Source of the DNA: Lachnospiraceae bacterium
GTDB lineage: Bacteria > Bacillota_A > Clostridia > Lachnospirales > Lachnospiraceae
Direction of reading: 5' to 3'
NCBI GenBank assembly: GCA_017613595.1
Contig: JAGADM010000125.1
Location: forward strand, 1 to 27,138
DNA length: 27,138 nucleotides
Shown here: piece by piece, positions 8,794-15,493 of the stretch
How the letters are laid out: every line of letters starts with the position of its first letter
How positions within the stretch are numbered: position 1 is the first letter of the stretch
Notes under the pieces: generated by a model
Seen by the model: only the letters and a program-made list of their open reading frames with translations
Told to the model about the DNA's origin: nothing
Database searches by the model: none
Position numbers and translations under genes: made by a program

Positions 8794-8832
8794 AAAAAAA
8801 GATTGCGAACCGTTTCTCACGATTTCGCAATC
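8794..8832 (-). terminator. intrinsic terminator after the mgsA-like gene
   Basis: An inverted repeat (GATTGCGAA at 8801-8809 with its complement at 8824-8832) is followed on the minus strand by seven T residues (8794-8800). It begins six bases after the stop codon of the gene at 8839-9234. Confidence 0.9.
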
Positions 8833-8838
8833 CGTAAT

Positions 8839-9234
8839 TTACTTATAAAGATTTCTCCACTCGAGGTCGCCGTTGTTCATGCCCTTAAGGAGCATCTCGG
8901 CGGTTGCGATGTTGGTAGCCAGAGGAATGCTGTACTCATCGCAGAGAGGGATCACGTAATTGAACTGTACGTCGTAGCTTAATGTCTTGTCGGCGTTTCG
9001 AAGAAAGATCACCATGTCGATCTGGTTCTGCTCGATCATCATCGCGAGCTGCTGCTCGCCTCCGAGGCTTCCGGCAAGGAACTTGTGAACCCGCAGGTTC
9101 GTCGCCTCCTCGATCATGCGCCCCGTGACGCCGGTCGAATACAGTTCGTGCTTCCCTAAAATTCCCTTGTATGCGATACAGAGATTCTGCATGAGCGTCT
9201 TTCTCGTATCGTCCGCGATCAAACCGATAATCAT
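8839..9234 (-). CDS. mgsA: methylglyoxal synthase homolog lacking the catalytic residues
   Basis: The 131-residue protein aligns end to end with methylglyoxal synthase, which turns dihydroxyacetone phosphate into methylglyoxal. The fold markers are present: IGLIADDTRK at the start, ATN-L-x-HKF, and SIPLATNIATAE-LL near the end. Compared with E. coli MgsA the catalytic residues are changed: His19 is Asp8, Asp71 is Glu60, Asp91 is Asn80, His98 is Tyr87 and Asp101 is Gln90; the phosphate-site Thr47 is Val36, while Lys23 is kept as Lys12. The start ATG (9232-9234) matches the family N-terminus; an upstream in-frame extension of 34 codons is discarded. It has its own promoter and terminator. Probably not a working methylglyoxal synthase; it may be a ligand-binding MGS-like domain protein. 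Confidence 0.8.
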   Translation of the reverse strand: MIIGLIADDTRKTLMQNLCIAYKGILGKHELYSTGVTGRMIEEATNLRVHKFLAGSLGGEQQLAMMIEQNQIDMVIFLRNADKTLSYDVQFNYVIPLCDEYSIPLATNIATAEMLLKGMNNGDLEWRNLYK

Positions 9235-9334
9235 AACCGTTATACCTTTTCCTCTGACCTGTTTCCTCTGTTTCAAAATGCGTCTTACGCACCCGCATTC
9301 CGTTGTCTCCGTCTTGCCCCAATAAGACAGTTTC

Positions 9335-9363
9335 ACTATATCACAATCCGTTTACTCCGTCAA
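9335..9363 (-). promoter_or_regulatory. sigma-A promoter of the mgsA-like gene
   Basis: On the minus strand TTGACG (9358-9363) and TATAGT (9335-9340) are separated by exactly 17 bases. The predicted transcript start near 9328 gives a leader of about 94 bases before the ATG at 9234. Confidence 0.85.
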
Positions 9364-9537
9364 CCGAGAGCACGGGATTTTCACAAAACCTTACGCCCTT
9401 CGGACGGTTTTCGCGGATACCCGTCATTTTTTCATCAAATCGCTTAATACACCCCCGGAAAATGCGGATAAATTCGCTCTTTTGCCCATTGCTTTTTCCC
9501 TGTAAGAAACCTAGAATCAGATGTTAGCAGCATCCGC

Positions 9538-9566
9538 TTGTTTATTATTTTTTTACAGATTTATAA
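9538..9566 (+). promoter_or_regulatory. sigma-A promoter of the CPA2 antiporter gene
   Basis: TTGTTT (9538-9543) and TTATAA (9561-9566) are separated by 17 bases in an A+T-rich stretch, 28 bases before the start codon at 9594. The AGGAGG ribosome site follows at 9583-9588. Confidence 0.65.
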
Positions 9567-9593
9567 AAGCGCGTAAGCACTCAGGAGGCATTC

Positions 9594-10844
9594 ATGGACA
9601 AAGGCAATATAGTGTTTTTGGAACTGGCGATCATTATCATGTCGGCGAAGTTTCTCGGCATGGTCGTGCGGAAATTCCGTGTTCCGCAGGTTGTCGGCGA
9701 GATTCTCGCGGGACTTCTGATCGGTCCTTCCATGTTGGGTCTTGTCCGCTCGGGCGATTTTCTTTCGACCATGGCTGAAATCGGCGTTGTTCTTCTGATG
9801 TTCTCGGCAGGTCTCGAGACCGATCTCAAGGACCTTGCGAAATCGGGTATCGCCGCTACGCTTATCGCGTGCTTCGGCGTGGCTGTTCCGATGGCGGGCG
9901 GCACTGCTCTTTACATGCTCTATTACGGAATCGGCTTCCATGATCCCGGATTCCTGAACGCCGTAATGATCGGCTGTATCATGACCGCGACAAGCGTCGG
10001 CATTACGGTTGAATCGCTGAAGGAAATGGGCTACCTTTCCGGGCGCATCGGAACGACGATTCTGAGCGCCGCGATCATAGACGACGTCATCGGCATTATC
10101 GTACTCACATTTGTCCTCGGATTAAAGGACGAATCGATCACCCCCGTACAGACAATCTGGCATACGCTTCTTTTCTTTGCCTGGGTATTCCTGTTCGGTT
10201 TCGTCGTCTATAAAATCTTCAAATGGTACGACGCGAAGCATCCGCACACGAGACGTATCCCGATTGCGGGACTTGCGCTCTGTCTGCTGATGGCTTACTG
10301 CGCGGAGCGTCTGTTCGGAATCGCCGATATCACGGGCGCATTTGCCGCCGGCATTATCCTCTGTAACGTACGCGACTCGAAATACATCGCGCGAAAGATG
10401 GACATCAACTCCTACATGCTTTTCGGACCGGTATTCTTCGCGAGTATCGGTATCAAGACGGATATCAAGCTTGCGGAGATTGTTCCGCTGCTCGGCTTCT
10501 CCGTATGCTTCGTCATTGTAGCGATGGCGACAAAGGTGATCGGCTGCGGCCTTATATCCCGCTGCATGCGGTTCCGCCGTTCCGAAGCGCTGAAGATCGG
10601 CTGCGGCATGATGACGCGAGGCGAGGTTGCCCTGATCGTTGCCCAGAAGGGGCTCGATGTCGGGCTTCTCGATGCCAAATATTTCACGGCTGTCATTCTT
10701 TTGATTCTTTGCTCTTCCATTGCGACGCCGATTATATTAAAATTCCTTTATACGAAATGGCCCGAGGCACCCGCCGAAGACGGACAGCCCGATGCGGCAG
10801 CCGTACCGGCCGGAGCACAGCCGGCAGGTCCCGGGCAGGGCTGA
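9594..10844 (+). CDS. CPA2-family cation/proton antiporter (Kef/NapA type)
   Basis: The 416-residue polytopic membrane protein has the monovalent cation:proton antiporter-2 fold. Visible landmarks are VPQVVGEILAGLLIGPSMLG in the first helical repeat, the unwound-helix motif TATSVGIT, and the tandem aspartates AAIIDDVIGIIVL of the ion-binding site, which suggest an electrogenic NapA-like ion site. It ends shortly after the last helix with a low-complexity Pro/Ala/Gly tail and has no RCK/TrkA-N domain, unlike full KefB/KefC. It probably exports Na+ or K+ in exchange for protons at the cell membrane; the ion cannot be told from sequence. It has its own promoter, and the gene at 10932 follows after 87 bases without a clear terminator. 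Confidence 0.88.
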   Translation: MDKGNIVFLELAIIIMSAKFLGMVVRKFRVPQVVGEILAGLLIGPSMLGLVRSGDFLSTMAEIGVVLLMFSAGLETDLKDLAKSGIAATLIACFGVAVPMAGGTALYMLYYGIGFHDPGFLNAVMIGCIMTATSVGITVESLKEMGYLSGRIGTTILSAAIIDDVIGIIVLTFVLGLKDESITPVQTIWHTLLFFAWVFLFGFVVYKIFKWYDAKHPHTRRIPIAGLALCLLMAYCAERLFGIADITGAFAAGIILCNVRDSKYIARKMDINSYMLFGPVFFASIGIKTDIKLAEIVPLLGFSVCFVIVAMATKVIGCGLISRCMRFRRSEALKIGCGMMTRGEVALIVAQKGLDVGLLDAKYFTAVILLILCSSIATPIILKFLYTKWPEAPAEDGQPDAAAVPAGAQPAGPGQG

Positions 10845-10931
10845 TCATAATCGTCTGACAGGATACTCCCGTCCGAAAGAAGGTTTTCGGGCGCCGGTAA
10901 ACCCGTCCGACAGGAAACAGGGAGGCTTACT

Positions 10932-12368
10932 TTGAAGAAGAAAACCGCACCGCTTGTTCATCTGTTAAGTTTTACGGCACTCGCTGCCTGTCTTGTATTC
11001 GTACTTCATGCCGCCCTGGCAGGCGGTAAGGCACAGGCTGCCGATACCGGCGCCGGGGCACCCGTTGAGATTCATACCGTTGGGGATCTGCTCGCAATTG
11101 CGGACAATCCTTCCGGAAACTACATTCTGATGAGCGATCTCGACCTGAACGGCATCGAGTGGCCGGCGATCACATTTACCGGCACGTTCGACGGAAACGG
11201 CCATATGATCCTGAACCTGAACAAAGCGGGTGTTTCTACGGAGACTCGCGTTACCTATGACGGAAACCGAAAGACCTACGACACCGTCTTCTGCGGCCTG
11301 TTCGCCATTCTTGAGCACGCGGAAGTAAAGAACGTCAGGCTTCTCGGAATCGATATCTTCACGGATATCGAAAAGGACTGCTTCTGTGGCGGTATCGCCG
11401 GATATGCTTCGGAAAGCACGATCCGGAACTGCGAGCTGAGCGGCACGATCCGCCTTGACGTTACGGCTAAGATGTTCGGCGTCGGCGGCATCATCGGCTA
11501 CGGCAACGGCGCAATCCGCGAATGTAAGGCGGATGTCACTCTCATCAATATCGATAAGGACGCGGCTCACCGCGACGAGGAATTCCTCGGCGGCGTCTGC
11601 GCGGCCGGCTATCCCGACATGGACCGCTGCGTGATCAATCTGAAAGGTTATCTTTCCGATCACGGCTACGTGCACAGCGGCGGCCTCGTCGGAATGTATA
11701 TCGTATATCCGAAACGCTTCCAGCGTGACGGCTACATTAAGAACAACAGCGTTGACGGGTTCATCACCTTCTTTGAGGACAACACCGACCGCCGCGCGTA
11801 CTGCGCGAAACAGTGCGGCGAGATCATGGACTGGGTATTCACCGAATCCGGAAATGTTTATCATTTCACGAGAGACGAACGGAAGACCTACAAGGTTGAC
11901 CTGATGCCTCACGGCGACTGCAAGGAGCCGGCCTTTGATGACAGCGTCATTTCCGCGACCTGCACGGAGCCCGGCAGGACACTTCACCTGTGCCGTACAT
12001 GCGGCTTCAGTTATTGCGACAACTACACGCTTCCCGTTCACACACTTTCCGAAGAGTACACGGTTATTTCCGAATCGACGCTCAGTGAACAGGGAACCGG
12101 CGCGTTTACCTGTACGGAATGCGGTGCCGTAATCCGAAAAGCCCTTCCGGTCCTGACGCCGACACCCACCCCCACACCGACTCCCACTCCGGTTCCGACG
12201 GCCGAAGAGCCCGAGACCACGCGGAACTCCGAAAGCAGTTCGGAGGAAAGCAAAATCAACACACTCATCATTCCGGGTATTATCGTTCTTCTGATCCTCA
12301 TTGCGGTAGTCCTCGGTATCCGCGCGATGATACGCGCGAAAGCGATCCGTCAGATGAGAAGACGGTAG
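10932..12368 (+). CDS. secreted, membrane-anchored GLUG/beta-helix surface protein
   Basis: This 478-residue protein starts at TTG (10932-10934) six bases after GGGAGG; the TTG is supported because MKKKTAPLVHLLSFTALAA begins a typical signal peptide with likely cleavage after AQA at residue 36. The exported part contains repeated G-G-[IL]-x-G turns (GGIAGYA, GGIIGYG, GGLVGMY) spaced as in GLUG-motif beta-helix surface proteins. Residues about 330-405 contain CxxC pairs of the kind CTEPGRTLHLCRTCG and CTECG found in clostridial extracellular repeats. A TPTPTP linker (residues about 409-423) leads to a C-terminal membrane helix and a basic tail, so the protein is anchored in the membrane and spans the wall. 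Likely an adhesin-like or wall-associated protein; no enzymatic motif seen. Confidence 0.78.
   Translation: MKKKTAPLVHLLSFTALAACLVFVLHAALAGGKAQAADTGAGAPVEIHTVGDLLAIADNPSGNYILMSDLDLNGIEWPAITFTGTFDGNGHMILNLNKAGVSTETRVTYDGNRKTYDTVFCGLFAILEHAEVKNVRLLGIDIFTDIEKDCFCGGIAGYASESTIRNCELSGTIRLDVTAKMFGVGGIIGYGNGAIRECKADVTLINIDKDAAHRDEEFLGGVCAAGYPDMDRCVINLKGYLSDHGYVHSGGLVGMYIVYPKRFQRDGYIKNNSVDGFITFFEDNTDRRAYCAKQCGEIMDWVFTESGNVYHFTRDERKTYKVDLMPHGDCKEPAFDDSVISATCTEPGRTLHLCRTCGFSYCDNYTLPVHTLSEEYTVISESTLSEQGTGAFTCTECGAVIRKALPVLTPTPTPTPTPTPVPTAEEPETTRNSESSSEESKINTLIIPGIIVLLILIAVVLGIRAMIRAKAIRQMRRR
12156..12200 (+). repeat. Thr-Pro hexanucleotide repeat (wall-spanning linker)
   Basis: Fifteen codons encode six Thr-Pro units followed by Val-Pro-Thr. 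Codon choice varies between ACN and CCN members, so the peptide repeat rather than the DNA repeat is conserved. Such linkers span peptidoglycan in surface proteins. Confidence 0.85.
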
Positions 12369-12440
12369 ACCGCGGGAGACGTCCCGACACAAGCGGTATC
12401 CGTTACACACAAGTGTCAATCGCTTACACATAAACGCAGA

Positions 12441-12468
12441 AACGGCGCATCCTTACGGGTGCGCCGTT
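12441..12468. terminator. convergent terminator hairpin
   Basis: A 12-bp stem (12441-12452 with 12457-12468, one G-U pair) and a TTAC loop lie between the stop codons of two converging genes (12368 plus, 12492 minus). Neither side has a perfect T run; it probably serves both directions. Confidence 0.65.
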
Positions 12469-12491
12469 CTTCACTTCACATCATTATTCTC

Positions 12492-14177
12492 TTAATACTT
12501 ATCCAAAAGATCCCAAACATCATTCGACTCAAGGCCGAGTTTCCATCCGGCATATCCCGCCAGATCGTATTCGGTGATCAGATTCAGCTTATACTCAAGG
12601 CTTGTCACATCCTCAAGCCAGATCTGATACTTGACGGCATTCTTATCCTTGCCTTTTGTGAACTCATAATAGTACTGCTTGAGATCGTCGTCCCAGACGC
12701 CTTTCGCGTTCGCCTTGGCAGTCTCCGCATGCTTCGCCATGCTGTTATCCTCAAGCGTAAGCTTGCCCTCCGCGTCGGTCATCCACATACGGTTGTAAAG
12801 CGGAATACCGAGGACGATCTTCTCCTTCGGCACGATCGCCAGCGCGTTATTCACGGACATCTGTACCCAAGGGAACGAAGCAACCGCACCGGCATCGGAT
12901 CCCTTATAATGCTCATCGTATGCCATGAAGATGACATAATCAAGGATCGCGGCCTGGTCGGAAAGCCGGTACTGCGCCTTTCCGGCATTCGGAACGAAGT
13001 TGTCCACGGAAAGCGTCAGGTTATGCTGTCTGCAGAGCAGATACAGTTCCCGGATAAACTGAATGTAATGAGGACCGGAGTCCTTCGTGATAAACTCAAA
13101 GTCAAGGTTGATGCCGTCGGCTCCGACACGCACGACTTCATTGACAAGATTGTTCGCGAGATTGTTCCGCGATTCCGTCTTTGAAAGTACATCGTAGCCC
13201 TTTACATCGGCGGCAAAGTCGCTGCAGAGCGCCCATACCTGAAGCCCCTGCCGGTGCGCCTCTTCCACATAAGACGCATTCGCGAACGAAGTGATGGCGC
13301 CGTTGACATCCTTAAAGTCGAACCAGGTCGGCGAAATGACATTGATCCCCTTCGTATTCTGCAGCGCCGCGCGAAGCTCCGACGCGCCCTGCTGCGCCCA
13401 CATCTGATGCCACATCAGGTGAACATGCTCTACGGGAGTGATCCGCTTATAAACCTTCGTACTCTCCTGGAGCACGATCTTCGTTTCCGCGCCGATATCC
13501 ATCTGCGATACGAAACCGGTCAGACCGTCGACCGTTGCGACCGGCTGGTAGCCGTTCTCGGGGTTGCCCGTCCGGATAACCGTCTCGCCCGGCTTCAGTT
13601 CCGTCACGATCTCCTTCTGCATCGAAGAACCGACGCGGATCGCGGTTTCCTTATTGGTCTGCACGGCGGAAAAGGATACGCCGTTACGGTACAGCACGAC
13701 TCTCTGCGGTTCGGTGATCACACGCGTTCCGACATCGGAATACTCGGCAAACACGCTGACGGACAGGTAAAGCCTTCCGTCGAACACCTTTAACATCGGA
13801 GCCTCATCGGCGATCGTTGCGCCGTTCTCCATATGCTGTCTTGCGTCCGGCCAGAAATATAAAATATCGGCCGGCGTCGTAACGATCATCTGTTCCTCGT
13901 CCGAGTTGTAATAGAAACGGGTGTCCAGGCTCTTCGCGATCGCGTACGGAATATAGATCTGTCCGTTGTTACGGATGGCCCTCGACTCGTTGACAACACC
14001 GTCGACGACAACGATATATAGATCGTCGGACAGTTTGTAATACTCCTTCAGATTGGCTTTCTCGGTAGACGCCTTCGCGCCTTTATCTCCATAGTCTCCG
14101 CCCGCTCCGCGGTCAATCGAACACGCGGAAAAGCATAACAGGACGAGACCGATCAGAATCAGAAAATACTTTCTCAT
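12492..14177 (-). CDS. GH18-family lipoprotein with SH3-like and stalk domains
   Basis: The 561-residue protein begins MRKYFLILIGLVLLCFSAC, a lipoprotein signal with lipidation at Cys19. Residues about 45-185 resemble the copper amine oxidase N-terminal-like stalk domain; about 200-260 form a bacterial SH3-like repeat (IRVGSSMQKEIVTELKPGE). From about 270 to the end is a glycoside hydrolase family 18 barrel close to the YaaH/SleL type, with the catalytic motif DGINLDFE; the general acid Glu and the preceding Asp are present and the Asn variant of the middle position is known in YaaH-like enzymes. It probably acts on peptidoglycan outside the cell. The ATG at 14175-14177 has GGAGG five bases upstream; the longer open frame (to 14375) spans the promoter and is rejected. 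Confidence 0.88.
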   Translation of the reverse strand: MRKYFLILIGLVLLCFSACSIDRGAGGDYGDKGAKASTEKANLKEYYKLSDDLYIVVVDGVVNESRAIRNNGQIYIPYAIAKSLDTRFYYNSDEEQMIVTTPADILYFWPDARQHMENGATIADEAPMLKVFDGRLYLSVSVFAEYSDVGTRVITEPQRVVLYRNGVSFSAVQTNKETAIRVGSSMQKEIVTELKPGETVIRTGNPENGYQPVATVDGLTGFVSQMDIGAETKIVLQESTKVYKRITPVEHVHLMWHQMWAQQGASELRAALQNTKGINVISPTWFDFKDVNGAITSFANASYVEEAHRQGLQVWALCSDFAADVKGYDVLSKTESRNNLANNLVNEVVRVGADGINLDFEFITKDSGPHYIQFIRELYLLCRQHNLTLSVDNFVPNAGKAQYRLSDQAAILDYVIFMAYDEHYKGSDAGAVASFPWVQMSVNNALAIVPKEKIVLGIPLYNRMWMTDAEGKLTLEDNSMAKHAETAKANAKGVWDDDLKQYYYEFTKGKDKNAVKYQIWLEDVTSLEYKLNLITEYDLAGYAGWKLGLESNDVWDLLDKY

Positions 14178-14208
14178 CTTCCCCTCCGGATAAGTTCTCA
14201 ACGGTATT

Positions 14209-14217
14209 ACTATACCA
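14209..14217 (-). promoter_or_regulatory. extended -10 promoter of the GH18 lipoprotein gene
   Basis: The minus strand reads TGGTATAGT, an extended -10 element, 32 bases before the start codon; the -35 region is weak. The -10 lies inside an inverted repeat, GGTAT-AGTA-ATACC (14203-14216), which could be an operator. Confidence 0.5.
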
Positions 14218-14613
14218 CATCCCGAACGGAAAAGGAAGAACCAAAAGAAAGCTTTCCCTCCCGGACGGAAATGCCGCACCGCTGTATGTGTGCCGATGGT
14301 ATTTCCCGTGACGCGGTATTCCGCCCGAAGGGATTGTTGTCGCAGGTGCACGATACGATCGCATATTACAACCATGTATGCGAAAGGTTCCGTTTCAGAT
14401 AAGAGATTCCCGTCCGCAGTATATTTACCCGATTCCCGGAAACGTTTTTTCGTAACGCTTCAGCTTCAGAAACCCGCCACACATTCAGTATAGGATTCCG
14501 CGGAAAAGGAGTCCATTGACGGTTTGCACAGGAATCGTCTTTCTTTTCTCCCATTTGCCGAAACGCACGTCTCCGTGTAAGCATACGGGCAGGCAGTTTT
14601 CACAAAAAGTTCA

Positions 14614-14642
14614 TTGACTTTAGTGCACATTTACCTTATACT
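14614..14642 (+). promoter_or_regulatory. mecA: sigma-A promoter of mecA
   Basis: TTGACT (14614-14619) and TATACT (14637-14642) are 17 bases apart. A second, perfect TATAAT lies just downstream at 14659-14664, possibly a second start point. The gene starts at 14719 after the ribosome site AGGAAAGGAG. Confidence 0.8.
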
Positions 14643-14718
14643 TCAAGTACTTTAATGGTATAATAGTTATAGGGAATAATCCCAGCCGTTAAGAGTTCAC
14701 AGGAAAGGAGCCGGGCTT

Positions 14719-15453
14719 ATGAAGATTGAAAAGATCAGTGATAACCAGATTCGATGCACCTTGAACCCGCAGGACCTGCGGGAACGTCACCTGAAACTCA
14801 GTGAATTTGCCTATGGCTCCGGCAAGGCAAAGGAACTGTTCAGCGACATGATGGAGAAAGCCTCGGAAGAGTTCAATTTCGAAGCGGACAACTCTCCGCT
14901 TATGATTGAAGCGATTCCGACCTCTCCCGAATCCCTGATCCTCATCATCACAAAGGTGGAGAATCCCGAGGAACTGGACGCCCGTTTCTCTACGTTTACA
15001 CCTTACAAGAAGGACGAGAATGAGGACGACGAGGAAACCTCGGACGAGACGGACATCATGCCGACTCTGCTTGATTCTTCGATGCTTGACATGTTTAAGA
15101 AGCGCCTTGAGGGCAGTACGCACAAGGACGAGCTTCCCTCTGCCCCGCTTCCGGATATCCGTATTTCCGAATTGAAAGTGTTCCGCTTCCGCACACTCGA
15201 TCATCTGATCGCATTCGCGAAAGCCGTGAACGGTTTCTATACCGGCAAAGCCGCCCTTTACCGCAACGATAAAGAGCATTCCTATCTGCTCTGCGTCTAC
15301 CTGGACGGAAACCCGGCAACGGATTTCAACCGCATCTGCAATATCGCGTGCGAATACGCGGAGATGCTGCAGAAGGCCAGCGTGCCCTACTACAAAGAAC
15401 ATTACACCTGCCTTATGACCAGTGATGTGATCAAACAGCTCGCAGAATTCTGA
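14719..15453 (+). CDS. mecA: MecA-type adaptor protein
   Basis: The 244-residue protein matches the MecA/NegA adaptor family. The N-terminal substrate-binding domain begins MKIEKISDNQIRCTLNPQDL, an acidic linker rich in Asp and Glu (about residues 96-113) follows, and the C-terminal domain (about residues 150-244) contains ELKVFRFRTLDHLIAFAKAV and YYKEHYTCLMTSDVI. In Bacillus, MecA brings substrates such as ComK to the ClpC-ClpP protease and activates ClpC; that role here is from family knowledge. Its promoter is strong. The spermidine-synthase-like gene follows after 40 bases and is probably co-transcribed; the functional link is unclear. Confidence 0.9.
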   Translation: MKIEKISDNQIRCTLNPQDLRERHLKLSEFAYGSGKAKELFSDMMEKASEEFNFEADNSPLMIEAIPTSPESLILIITKVENPEELDARFSTFTPYKKDENEDDEETSDETDIMPTLLDSSMLDMFKKRLEGSTHKDELPSAPLPDIRISELKVFRFRTLDHLIAFAKAVNGFYTGKAALYRNDKEHSYLLCVYLDGNPATDFNRICNIACEYAEMLQKASVPYYKEHYTCLMTSDVIKQLAEF

Positions 15454-15493
15454 CCGGGCGGTTTGCCCGTGTCGCAACAGGAGGGGAAAGGTT

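Larger units (their letters stand above)
9235..9593. other. divergent intergenic region with two promoters
   Basis: These 359 bases separate the minus-strand mgsA-like gene from the plus-strand antiporter. They hold one sigma-A promoter for each direction (9335-9363 minus, 9538-9566 plus). The middle part (about 9370-9530) shows no gene, hairpin or repeat that I can support. Confidence 0.7.
14178..14718. other. divergent intergenic region, 541 bases
   Basis: The region contains a promoter for the minus-strand lipoprotein near 14209-14217 and promoters for mecA at 14614-14664. Between about 14230 and 14600 I see no convincing gene, RNA or repeat; short open frames on both strands there (about 70 residues) have no ribosome sites or recognisable products. 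The long gap leaves room for an undetected small RNA or regulator site. Confidence 0.5.

Noticed and set aside
8588..8830. N-terminal extension of citrate synthase by 81 codons
   Set aside because: The extension has no family similarity, crosses the promoter region and the terminator of the next gene; the ATG at 8585-8587 has a strong ribosome site.
10845..10931. Hairpin (CCGAAA...TTTCGG) and two similar GTCYGACAGGA segments after the antiporter gene
   Set aside because: The stem is short and has no T tract, so I do not call a terminator; the repeat is too short and single to interpret.
12156..12200. Repeat considered as CRISPR-like or a phase-variable tract
   Set aside because: It encodes a Thr-Pro linker with varied codons, so slippage is unlikely and no spacers exist. 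No CRISPR array, tRNA or rRNA gene was seen anywhere in the window.
10965..12431. 488-residue open frame antisense to the GLUG protein gene
   Set aside because: The sense frame has a signal peptide, repeats and a membrane anchor; the antisense frame has no recognisable motif and extends over the sense stop codon.
14366..14584. 72-residue open frame in the gap before mecA
   Set aside because: No ribosome site, no homologous pattern, and composition unlike neighbouring proteins.
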